DNA of 23,067 bases from JASLBX01 sp036374175 (GTDB lineage: Bacteria; Actinomycetota; Actinomycetes; Jiangellales; Jiangellaceae). The stretch covers positions 1 to 23,067 of the forward strand of contig DASUUH010000044.1 in the NCBI GenBank assembly GCA_036374175.1. The letters run 5' to 3'. Below are positions 1 through 6,144 of this stretch, piece by piece. A program made the translations under genes and the position numbers. Under the pieces are notes generated by a model that saw nothing but the letters and a program-made list of their open reading frames with translations, did no database searches and had not been told where the DNA came from. Within the stretch, counting starts at the first letter, position 1; each line of letters starts with the position of its first letter.

Positions 1-122
1 CTAGGGGCCGTAAACCGCGATGCGCCACTTGACCCGCCCGCCCGGCAGGCACTGGGTCAGCGCGGCGATCTGGCCGTGGTCGCGTCGAGCAGGTCGGCCC
101 CGCTTCCATTCGAAGTAGCTGC

Positions 123-143
123 TGGTACTTTGGTACTTGTACC
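123..143. promoter_or_regulatory. operator-like repeats upstream of the RHH antitoxin
   Basis: The 8-mer TGGTACTT occurs twice in tandem (123-130 and 131-138). The second copy forms a perfect palindrome GGTAC-TT-GTACC at 132-143. It ends 28 bases before the ATG of the ribbon-helix-helix gene. RHH antitoxins usually repress their own promoter by binding tandem or palindromic short repeats, so this is the likely autoregulatory site. No clear -35/-10 pair was assigned. Confidence 0.55.
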
Positions 144-171
144 GCTAAGACGAGCGAGGGAGAACGGGTCC

Positions 172-432
172 ATGGCTGCCGGCACCGCGCCGATCAAGGT
201 CGACCTCGCCACCGATGAGCTGGTGTCCCACGCGGCGCACTTCCTGTCGCGCTCGAAGAAGGACATTGTTGATGCCGCGGTACGCGAGTACATCGACGCT
301 CACCGCGACGAGATCAACGCCGGAGTCAAGGCTGCGCTCGGCCGGCTCAACGGCTCCGATGCTGCCGCGGACTCGCTGATGACCGGTCTCAGCGCCGACG
401 AGCTCGATGACCTTGGTGGCCTGCCGAAGTAG
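172..432 (+). CDS. ribbon-helix-helix antitoxin-like protein, orphan
   Basis: An 86-aa protein resembling the short actinobacterial antitoxins with an N-terminal ribbon-helix-helix DNA-binding region. A beta strand (IKVDLATDELV) is followed by two helices (SRSKKDIVDAAVREYIDAHR) and an acidic, helical C-terminal half ending in LSADELDDLGGLPK, which would normally wrap the toxin. The ATG at 172 is preferred over a longer in-frame GTG at 76 because GGGAG lies 9-13 bases upstream and the longer form would read through the operator-like repeats. In most such loci a toxin gene follows at once. Here a terminator-like hairpin follows and the next convincing gene starts 235 bases later and is not a recognised toxin. 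Either the toxin was lost or this is a stand-alone regulator. Confidence 0.75.
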   Translation: MAAGTAPIKVDLATDELVSHAAHFLSRSKKDIVDAAVREYIDAHRDEINAGVKAALGRLNGSDAAADSLMTGLSADELDDLGGLPK

Positions 433-434
433 CG

Positions 435-463
435 CGGCGGGTGGCGGTCGATCTAACCCGCCG
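435..463 (+). terminator. terminator-like hairpin after the RHH gene
   Basis: A perfect 8-bp inverted repeat CGGCGGGT (435-442) / ACCCGCCG (456-463) with a 13-base loop begins three bases after the stop codon. It is followed by the pyrimidine-rich TGTTCTTCTC. It fits an intrinsic terminator closing a single-gene transcript. Confidence 0.5.
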
Positions 464-666
464 TGTTCTTCTCTGGCATCGGGGGATGGCTCAGCTCTCG
501 GATGGCGTGCGCCCCACGAAGCGATGTCTTGCTGACCTCGACCTAACACTGCCCGACCTCGGCCACCCTCTCGCCGAGATCGACCATCCGGTCGTAGCAG
601 CGGCACAGACCGTCCTGCGACAGTGCGACGCGCGGAGCCGAGCGAGTCCTGGCTCTCAGCGACCGA

Positions 667-1281
667 GTGTGGTTCAAGGTCAAGACCAGTGATCAGCGAG
701 CGATCGTCACCGAACTGCGCGGGACTGAACTTCCAGACGGGCTTCCGCCCGGAGTCGGCGTCTGGTGGATCGGTGCAGCCGGCCGCCGCCAGGCAGACAG
801 TCCTCAGCGCGACTTCTACGTATCGATCCAGGCGCGAGTGCACCTCTGGCAAACCATCTTGACAGTTCACCTGCTCCCTGTTGAGTGGGACTGGAACCGC
901 CTTGGCGCCGAACAGGCCGTCGCCTGGCGACGCGAGATGAAACGTATCGTCATCCGGCTCATCGCGATGTCGCTCACCACGGGGCGATTTGCTATCGCTG
1001 AGTTCCGGAACCATCGCGTGAAGGCGCTCGTCCGCGCCGACGACGGCCACATGGCCTACCTAACCATCATCGCGGACGGAATCCCCGTCCCACAGGTCTT
1101 CGCCCTGCTAATCGACTGCGTCCCTGGCGTCTCAACTGACGACTGGCAGCCCGAGCCGACTCCGCTCGCGGCCATGGAACCAGCGCCGGGAGAGATCATC
1201 TGGTCGACACTGCTCCCGTCGGAGGTCGCCAGCGCGATCCTCGAGCTCGACGCCAATGCTGCGGTCTTCTCAGCAAGGTGA
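667..1281 (+). CDS. hypothetical protein, 204 aa
   Basis: I do not recognise the family. The frame is open from 598 and the only plausible start is GTG 667; no good Shine-Dalgarno sequence is visible, so the start is uncertain. The protein looks soluble and alpha/beta. It has a Trp-rich first third (GVWWIG, VHLWQTIL, LPVEWDWNR), a basic middle helix (WRREMKRIVIRLIAMSL) and an acidic C-terminal helix (LPSEVASAILELDANAA). Codon bias (G/C in the third position) supports real coding. It lies downstream of the orphan antitoxin but is separated by a terminator-like hairpin, and nothing in its sequence suggests a known toxin fold. Confidence 0.55.
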   Translation: MWFKVKTSDQRAIVTELRGTELPDGLPPGVGVWWIGAAGRRQADSPQRDFYVSIQARVHLWQTILTVHLLPVEWDWNRLGAEQAVAWRREMKRIVIRLIAMSLTTGRFAIAEFRNHRVKALVRADDGHMAYLTIIADGIPVPQVFALLIDCVPGVSTDDWQPEPTPLAAMEPAPGEIIWSTLLPSEVASAILELDANAAVFSAR

Positions 1282-1552
1282 GTAGCCGTGCTCGAAGTTG
1301 GTGAGGACGAGCGACGCATCTGCTATTCGGCCGATCTTGCTGGGGTTGAGGCTGGTGTGTTGGAGGGTCCGCCGAAGGACGCCGCTACCTCGGGCTCGAC
1401 GTCCTAGCTCGCGCCCAAGCCGTCCCCGGCGTCGCGGAGGTGACCCCGAACCGAACCCCGGGCCCTCTCGGTCTAACCCAACCTGCGAAGCATCACACGC
1501 CGTAGACGCCAGCGGATTTGACCCTCGTGCGGACGGCTTCGTCACCGGCTTG
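1282..1552. other. 271-bp stretch without a convincing gene
   Basis: The stretch lies between the convergent ends of the hypothetical gene and the TetR gene. Short open stretches exist on both strands (a 39-codon GTG frame at 1288-1407 on the plus strand, and a minus-strand stretch with coding-like composition near 1270-1370). None has a start, ribosome-binding site and recognisable product together. It may be decayed coding sequence. Confidence 0.4.
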
Positions 1553-2296
1553 TTATCCGCCATGTCGCTCGTCAACGTTCTGTGGATGCGGATGGCCACT
1601 GCTTGAGGTGTTGGGGGGTGGGAGTTGGGTTTGCAGGCCGGCGATGAGGATGTCGAGGCCGCGGTCGAGTTCGGTGGCTCCGTCATAGTCAGCGAGGACT
1701 GGGGCGAGGCTGCGGAGGAGGGGGAACTCTTGGATCGGGAGTCGATGCAGGCCGAGGCGGAGCAGGGCGTCGGACTCGTCGGGGTTGTCAACCAGTTCTT
1801 GGAGTTCGTTGAGGATGTGGCCGTTCAGGAAGCCGAAGAATGAGCGGTAGAGGTGCAGGGCGTCGGGGGGACTGAAACCGGCTCGGATGAGCAGTGCGAG
1901 GATCGCCTCCAGTGGCCGTAGCGTGCCAAGGGGGCGCAGAGCCAGCGGGGTGGCCAGTGGCCGTGTGACCAGGAGCGGGACGACCTGGGGATGGGCCAGG
2001 GCCAGATCCCTGAAGCTGTGCGCAATGGTGCGAAGCTGACCTGTCCAGTGGCCGTCGATGTTGTCCACGTTGAGCTGGTCGAGGACCACTTCGGCCACGC
2101 CGTCCAGCAGGGCGGCCTTGTTGGGGGCGTACCTGTAGAGCGCCATCGGATCCCGGCCCAACGCCTTCCCGAGGCGCCGGATCGACAGACCGTCAATCCC
2201 GTCTCGGTCGATGATCTCTAGCGCGGTGGCCAAAATGACCTCGCGGCTGATTCGTTCGCGTCGACCCGGCTGGCGGGCGGCTTCGTTGGCATCCAT
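1553..2296 (-). CDS. TetR/AcrR-family transcriptional repressor
   Basis: A 247-aa ligand-responsive DNA-binding repressor. The N-terminal TetR helix-turn-helix is clear: ISREVILATALEIIDRDG, then LSIRRLGKALGRDPMALYRY with the family's L-x-x-L-Y-R-Y ending, then NKAALLDGVAEVVL. The C-terminal ligand-binding and dimer domain resembles TetR_C, with a late LYRSFFGFLNGHI helix. ATG 2296 is chosen because GAGG lies nine bases upstream. A longer GTG reading at 2395 would begin inside a perfect palindrome that is probably its own operator. Neighbours across the operator are two small membrane proteins on the opposite strand, so it may regulate them as well as itself. The inducer is unknown. Confidence 0.88.
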   Translation of the reverse strand: MDANEAARQPGRRERISREVILATALEIIDRDGIDGLSIRRLGKALGRDPMALYRYAPNKAALLDGVAEVVLDQLNVDNIDGHWTGQLRTIAHSFRDLALAHPQVVPLLVTRPLATPLALRPLGTLRPLEAILALLIRAGFSPPDALHLYRSFFGFLNGHILNELQELVDNPDESDALLRLGLHRLPIQEFPLLRSLAPVLADYDGATELDRGLDILIAGLQTQLPPPNTSSSGHPHPQNVDERHGG

Positions 2297-2383
2297 CAGA
2301 TTGGTCCTCACAGTTGAACCGTTGGACGCCGAGGTGGCCGCCAGTGGATCGATGGCAACATCGCGGGAGAGCGAAGTCTTAGT

Positions 2384-2406
2384 GTAGGTCTTCACTGTAG
2401 ACCTAC
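2384..2406. promoter_or_regulatory. perfect palindrome, probable TetR operator
   Basis: GTAGGTCT (2384-2391) and AGACCTAC (2399-2406) form a perfect 8-bp inverted repeat with a 7-base spacer, typical in size for a TetR-family operator. It lies about 90 bases upstream of the chosen TetR start and about 170 bases upstream of the divergent membrane gene. A TTGACA hexamer at 2411-2416 lies beside it on the plus strand; on the minus strand the same bases give TTGTCA (2417-2412). Confidence 0.65.
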
Positions 2407-2577
2407 GCTGTTGACAATGGCGAGTCCGGGGTGTTCACTGGTAACTAAGCCGTAGGGCCTGCGCGACGACCCGGAGTGTCTGGTCTCCAACTTTTCGCCC
2501 CTCGTTCGCTTTCGCCGAAACCCGCGGGCTCAGGACATCCGTCCTAGAGCGACACGCGCACCTCCGTTGGAGCGATC

Positions 2578-2799
2578 ATGAACACCGCCAAACCTGACAC
2601 GCGCCAAAACTCCACTTCCAGCCTCGGTGCACGGTCTGCGCCGATGAGCGCCCGTACCCTGGCGATTTCGCTGTTCGCGGCATTCGTCGTCGGCGGCGTG
2701 CTCGCCGCAGCGGTGCCACTGTGGGCGCTCGTGCTCATCGGCCTCGTGGTTGGAGCAGGTTCGCTCTACGCCATGGACCGCGCCGGCTCACGATTCTGA
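2578..2799 (+). CDS. small two-helix membrane protein
   Basis: A 73-aa protein with a short polar N-terminus (about 25 residues) and two closely spaced hydrophobic helices, LAISLFAAFVVGGVLAA and WALVLIGLVVGAGSLYAM, ending RAGSRF. ATG 2578 has GGAG six bases upstream. It lies 51 bases before the LapA-domain gene on the same strand and is probably cotranscribed with it. It faces the TetR gene across the operator palindrome. I do not recognise a family; a small inner-membrane protein is all the sequence supports. Confidence 0.65.
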   Translation: MNTAKPDTRQNSTSSLGARSAPMSARTLAISLFAAFVVGGVLAAAVPLWALVLIGLVVGAGSLYAMDRAGSRF

Positions 2800-2850
2800 C
2801 AGCACGAACGACTCGGCACGTCAACGCCCGCGAAGACATTAAGGATCATC

Positions 2851-3255
2851 ATGACAACCACCGACCCCGCGAACAGCCCACGTGAGAGCGGCGCGCCACC
2901 GCGCGGCAACCACCACAACGGCGACCCCGCCCCTCAGCCAGCACAGCGCACCGCGGATTCTGCGCCAACAGCCGAAAGGGCCACTCCGGTCCGAAGCACT
3001 ACGGCGCGGCGAAGCCGCCTTGGCAGCATGTGGGTCAGCCTGATCGGCATGAGCCTAGTCCTGGTCATTCTGCTGATCTTCGTCCTGCAGAACCCCACCC
3101 GCACAGAGATCAGATTCCTGTGGATGGACGGACGGCTCCCCATCGGCGTCGCCCTGCTCTTCGCGAGCATCGCCGGCATCCTCCTGGTCGCCATCCCCGC
3201 CACCGGACGGATATGGCAGCTACGCCGGGGGATACGACACAACCACACACCATGA
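2851..3255 (+). CDS. LapA-domain (DUF1049) membrane protein
   Basis: A 134-aa protein with a long disordered Pro/Ala/Thr-rich cytoplasmic N-terminus (about 1-58) and then the two-helix LapA/DUF1049 domain. The first helix, SLIGMSLVLVILLIFVLQN, is followed by the typical N-P-x-x-T-E-I-R-F-L-W segment and a second helix (VALLFASIAGILLVAIPA), then a basic tail. AAGGA lies five bases before ATG 2851. Its stop overlaps the next gene's start in an ATGA junction at 3252-3255, which implies translational coupling to the DUF5994 gene. In Gram-negatives the domain is linked to LPS assembly. That role cannot apply in an actinomycete, so the function is unknown. Confidence 0.82.
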   Translation: MTTTDPANSPRESGAPPRGNHHNGDPAPQPAQRTADSAPTAERATPVRSTTARRSRLGSMWVSLIGMSLVLVILLIFVLQNPTRTEIRFLWMDGRLPIGVALLFASIAGILLVAIPATGRIWQLRRGIRHNHTP

Positions 3256-3817
3256 CGACCAAGTACCGGCCGGCGGCCGGTACTTCATCCACACCGCCAG
3301 CCGTGCACGGCACCGCCCCAGCAGCGCCGGCAACGGGCGCCGCGCGGGTAGCGTTCAGGGTCATTGGCCGTCCAAGTGATCACGCGGCCCTCGACGGGTC
3401 TGGTGGCCACATTCCCGCGACCTTGCCGCCGAACTGCCGGCACTGGTCGCAGCACTGGGCGCTCGTGGCTTTGCGACAGGACGAGTCTCGTACAGCCGCC
3501 AGTCATGGGACGGGGTGTTGAAACGGTTGCTCGTCGCCGGGCACGTCATCCGGCTGGGGTGGTTTCGCACCATCGACCCGAACTCGGTGAGCATGACCAG
3601 CCGCGACGGCCGAGAACGGATCGATCTGCTCATCGTGCCATCGGCAAGCGACCCGCAACTCGCCTCGCGGGCCTTTGAACGGGTGCTCGCCCCGGCCAAC
3701 CGTGGCCGCGCCAGTGCGACCTTGGCCGCCGCCGCAGCAAGCCTCGCCGGCGCGCAGGCGGATGCTGCGGCTCAGACGGTCTGGGAATCTGAAGGCGGAT
3801 CAGAGCATCCCACATGA
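3252..3817 (+). pseudogene. DUF5994-family gene broken by a -1 frameshift
   Basis: Translation starts at ATG 3252, overlapping the previous stop as ATGA, and reads a DUF5994-like N-terminus ending in AALDG. In the following frame the family's hallmark continues as VWWPHSRDLAAELPALVAAL, then GWFRTIDPNSV and DLLIVPSASDP, to a TGA at 3815-3817. The switch falls at the GGG run 3396-3398: one extra G would restore LDGVWWPHSRDL. This could be a true inactivating deletion or a homopolymer sequencing error. DUF5994 is a small soluble actinobacterial protein of unknown function. The C-terminal Ala-rich helix (about 30 residues) is typical of its loosely conserved end. Family assignment is from memory of the WWPRSRDL-type motif. 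Confidence 0.75.
3261..3285 (+). repeat. perfect 11-bp hairpin at the start of the DUF5994 gene
   Basis: AAGTACCGGCC (3261-3271) and GGCCGGTACTT (3275-3285) pair perfectly around a 3-base loop. It starts six bases after the LapA stop and nine bases into the overlapping DUF5994 frame. No T-run follows, so it could lower expression of the downstream gene, act as a partial terminator, or bind a protein. Confidence 0.6.
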
Positions 3818-3858
3818 GTGGCACCGGAGTCGCCTCAGCCGCGCTCGCGTTCTTACTG

Positions 3859-5004
3859 CTACGGGGTGTACAGCTCGGCGTCGGCGATGGGCTCGGTGCA
3901 GGCGTACTGGCCGCAGTACTTGACCTTGTCGCCGCCGGCAAAGAGGACCTGCCCGTTCGGCAGCAGGGCGGCGCCGGCGGAGGCGTAGGGGTAGACCATC
4001 GGCCCCGTCGCGGTCCAGGTGCCGGTGGCGGGGGAGTAGACATCGCCGGTGCCGCCGCCGGCGACGAGCACCCGGCCGTCGCCGAGGAGCGCCCCCGTCG
4101 CGCCGTAGCCGTTCATGCTGCCGGTCGGACTCCACTTGCCCGAGGCCGGGTCATAGAGCTCGGCCGAGCGGAGGGCGCTCGGGTTGCCGCCGCCGGCGAC
4201 GAGCACCCGGCCGGTGCCGAGCAGGGTTGCAAACGCGCCCTCGCGGGCGGTCGCCATCGGCGCGACGCGCGACCACCGCCCGCGGGCGGGATCGTAGAGC
4301 TCAGCGCTCCGCAGCCAGCCGGTCGCATTGGAGCCTCCTGCGACCAGGACGGTCCCGTCGGGCAGCGGCGTCGCGGTGTGACTCCGGCGGGCTGTCCGAA
4401 GGCTGCCGGTCGACGTCCAGCGGCCCGTCGCCGGGTCGTACAGCTCGGCGCTGGCCTGGACACCCGTACCGTTGCCGGACAGGCCACCGACGACGAGCGC
4501 CCGCCCGTCGCGGAGCAGCGTGCCGGTCGCGTCGATCCGGCCGACGCTCATGGCCCCGGTCGGCGTCCAGCGGTTGGTCGCGGGGTCGTACAGCTCGGCG
4601 CTGGCGAGGTACGAGCCGCCGCCGGCCACGAGCACGCGCCCGTCGGCCAGGCGGACCGCCACGTGCAGGCCGCGCGGTTCGTTCAATGAGCCGCCCGCGA
4701 GCCAGGCACCACCGGCCGAGTCGTACAGCTCCGTGGTTAACTCACTGGCACCGCCGACCACGAGGACGCGCCCGTTACTGAGCCGCGTCGCGGTCAGGCT
4801 CGCGCGCGCAGTCGACATGCTTGCCGTCGCCGTCCAGCTGTTGCTCGAAGCTGCGCTCACAAGCGACTGCTGCATCGTCGCAGCCGCAAGCCGCACCGAA
4901 AGAGCGCCTTCACGGAGCGAGCTCGAGCCCGAACCCCAGCCGAGTCCAGGCGCCGCGAGTACCAGCAGAGCGCAAGTAGTGAGCGTCAGGTACCTCATCC
5001 TCAT
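3859..5004 (-). CDS. secreted Kelch-repeat beta-propeller protein
   Basis: A protein of about 381 aa with an N-terminal signal peptide (MRMRYLTLTTCALLVLAAPG) and seven Kelch-type repeats. The repeated core is D/N-G-R-V-L-V-A-G-G followed by S-A-E-L-Y-D-P-A-T-x-x-W-x-x-T-G; hallmark pieces are NGRVLVVGG, DGRALVVGG, DGTVLVAGG and NGQVLFAGG. Seven repeats fit one closed propeller as in galactose oxidase-like and attractin-like proteins, but no oxidase domain or copper-ligand pattern is present. ATG 5004 is chosen because GGGGG lies eight bases upstream; ATG 5019 and ATG 4998 are alternatives. One leucine uses the rare TTA codon (4738-4740). Likely role: extracellular binding or scaffold; substrate unknown. 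It stands alone on its strand. Confidence 0.82.
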   Translation of the reverse strand: MRMRYLTLTTCALLVLAAPGLGWGSGSSSLREGALSVRLAAATMQQSLVSAASSNSWTATASMSTARASLTATRLSNGRVLVVGGASELTTELYDSAGGAWLAGGSLNEPRGLHVAVRLADGRVLVAGGGSYLASAELYDPATNRWTPTGAMSVGRIDATGTLLRDGRALVVGGLSGNGTGVQASAELYDPATGRWTSTGSLRTARRSHTATPLPDGTVLVAGGSNATGWLRSAELYDPARGRWSRVAPMATAREGAFATLLGTGRVLVAGGGNPSALRSAELYDPASGKWSPTGSMNGYGATGALLGDGRVLVAGGGTGDVYSPATGTWTATGPMVYPYASAGAALLPNGQVLFAGGDKVKYCGQYACTEPIADAELYTP

Positions 5005-5409
5005 GACGAAGGCCCCCATTTCGCCTGAATGAACCTGCCGAGCGTAACAAGGAAAACCTTGCGCTTACCCTGACCGGGGCCTTACAGGACCCTTACGTCA
5101 CCAGCGCGGGATTGCGTGTCGAGGTGTGACTCCGGTGCGAGCTTCAGCCTGGTGTGATCTCCACGGCATGGAAGTCAATCCCGCTGAAGACCGCGCCATG
5201 CTCCAGCACGCGAAGCGTCGAACTGGACGGCCGGTTCCGGCGCTGAACCACTATCGGGCACCTGACAGTCTTCGTGCTGTGAACACGAAGGCGTGGATCA
5301 GCGCAGCAGGGTGGCACTGCGGCCCGGCCGTGACACGGTTCGTGACGCGAAACGGCGTCAACTCACGGGGCTTAGAGTGACTGATGCGGACGACAGCGTG
5401 GCTGTAGTT
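5005..5409. other. 405-bp intergenic stretch
   Basis: The stretch holds the promoter side of the Kelch gene. A short inverted repeat CAAGG-AAAA-CCTTG lies at about 5048-5061. An 84-codon open frame (5126-5380) has no ribosome-binding site and no recognisable features, so I do not call it a gene. Confidence 0.5.
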
Positions 5410-5487
5410 GCTGGTAGGGGCCAGGTGAGGCGCAAGGCGTCCGCCTTGTAAATCGGGCGGTTAGGGGTTCGAGTCCCCTCGCCGGCT
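5410..5487 (+). tRNA. degenerate tRNA-Thr(UGU)-like sequence, probably a remnant
   Basis: The 3' half is tRNA-like: T arm AGGGG-TTCGAGT-CCCCT (5463-5479), 3' acceptor strand CGCCGGC (5480-5486) and discriminator T 5487. An anticodon loop CTTGTAA (5445-5451) carries UGU, which would read the threonine codon ACA. The 5' bases GCTGGT (5410-5415) pair with the acceptor strand using two G-U pairs. The anticodon stem does not pair in the standard register (CCGCC and GGCGG pair only around a 10-base loop), and no normal D arm (GCTC/GAGC) is present. No CCA follows. This looks like a decayed gene or the 3' tRNA fragment left at an integration site rather than a working tRNA. Confidence 0.45.
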
Positions 5488-5521
5488 CTCACCGGTTCCC
5501 AACATCCTGCTCAATAGATGA

Positions 5522-5550
5522 TTGACATCGCTCAAGTAATGAGCGATTAT
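5522..5550 (+). promoter_or_regulatory. promoter with palindromic operator in the spacer
   Basis: A consensus -35 TTGACA (5522-5527) and a -10 GATTAT (5545-5550) are exactly 17 bases apart. The perfect inverted repeat ATCGCTCA (5527-5534) / TGAGCGAT (5540-5547) fills the spacer and touches both boxes, so a bound repressor would block RNA polymerase directly. The expected transcription start falls on the in-frame GTG codons at 5554/5557. The adjacent HTH-nucleotidyltransferase is the obvious candidate repressor. Confidence 0.7.
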
Positions 5551-5556
5551 CGGGTG

Positions 5557-6144
5557 GTGCGTCCGCCCGAGCCGCCGCTGTTGCCGATCTTGCGATCTCG
5601 TCTGGTCGGGGATGTGCTGGCGTTGCTGGCCTCGGACCCGGAGCGGTGGCGCGGGATGGATGAGCTTGCCGGCCGGACGGGCGGAGCGTATCCGACGGTG
5701 ACGCGGGAGGTGCGACGACTGGAGCAGGCTGGCCTAGTGGAGGTCGAAGAGGTCGGCCGGTCGAAGAGGGTGCGCCTGGACACGACCAGCCCGCTCTACC
5801 GGCCGCTGGCGGAGCTCATGCTGCGGGCGTTTGGCCCAGTCGTCGTGATCAGAGAGGAGTTCGCCGGTCTGCGGGGTGTCGACGAGGTGTCCATCTTCGG
5901 TTCCTGGGCGGCCCGATACTACGGCGAACGGGGGGCTGCTCCGAACGACATTGACGTGCTTGTGGTGGGTGGTCCAGATCGGGACGACCTGTACTCCGCC
6001 GCTCGGCGGGCCGAGCGGCGGATCGGGCTACCGGTCAACACAACAATCCGTCGTACTGATGACTGGGCGCAGGCTGACGACTCGTTCGCCCGGCAGATCA
6101 AGGCCTCACCCAGGGTGATCGTTGCCGGGTCGGGAGCGGAGTGA
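5557..6144 (+). CDS. HTH-nucleotidyltransferase (MNT-type) antitoxin
   Basis: A protein of about 195 aa. An N-terminal winged helix-turn-helix (ArsR/MarR-like: GMDELAGRTGGAYPTVTREV, then LEQAGLVEVEEVGRSKRVRL) is joined to a minimal nucleotidyltransferase domain. The nucleotidyltransferase motif is intact: G-S at IFGSWAARYYGE, then D-x-D in NDIDVLVVGG. Such MNT proteins neutralise HEPN toxins, in studied cases by AMPylating them, and an HTH fusion adds autorepression. A longer ATG frame at 5518 runs through the promoter and operator; a leaderless GTG at 5557 (or 5554), seven bases after the -10, is better. The stop overlaps the HEPN start (TGATG). The exact biochemical action here is inferred. 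Confidence 0.85.
   Translation: MRPPEPPLLPILRSRLVGDVLALLASDPERWRGMDELAGRTGGAYPTVTREVRRLEQAGLVEVEEVGRSKRVRLDTTSPLYRPLAELMLRAFGPVVVIREEFAGLRGVDEVSIFGSWAARYYGERGAAPNDIDVLVVGGPDRDDLYSAARRAERRIGLPVNTTIRRTDDWAQADDSFARQIKASPRVIVAGSGAE

Noticed and set aside
1..144. Minus-strand open frame ending in TAG at 1-3 with a plausible-looking end (GGRVKWRIAVYGP)
   Set aside because: No start codon lies within the frame, which is closed by a stop at 145-147, and it overlaps the antitoxin operator; no family recognised. It may be a remnant, but it cannot be supported.
441..692. Plus-strand 83-codon frame after the antitoxin that could be its toxin
   Set aside because: Its GTG lies within the terminator-like hairpin; no toxin motif, no ribosome-binding site, and it overlaps the next gene.
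145..1050. Long minus-strand frame opposite the antitoxin and hypothetical gene
   Set aside because: Composition (Arg/Gly/Pro-rich) is typical of antisense reading in GC-rich DNA; the plus-strand genes explain it.
1288..1407. 39-codon GTG frame, possibly continuing by a frameshift as LDVLARAQAVPGVAEV
   Set aside because: No family recognised and the needed frameshift is speculative.
3814..4689. Plus-strand 291-codon frame
   Set aside because: Antisense to the Kelch protein, whose repeats and signal peptide are unambiguous.
5126..5380. 84-codon frame upstream of the tRNA-like sequence
   Set aside because: No Shine-Dalgarno, no recognised domain, unremarkable composition.
5518..5556. Longer N-terminus for the MNT protein from ATG 5518 or 5539
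   Set aside because: It would read through the -35, operator and -10; no Shine-Dalgarno supports either ATG.
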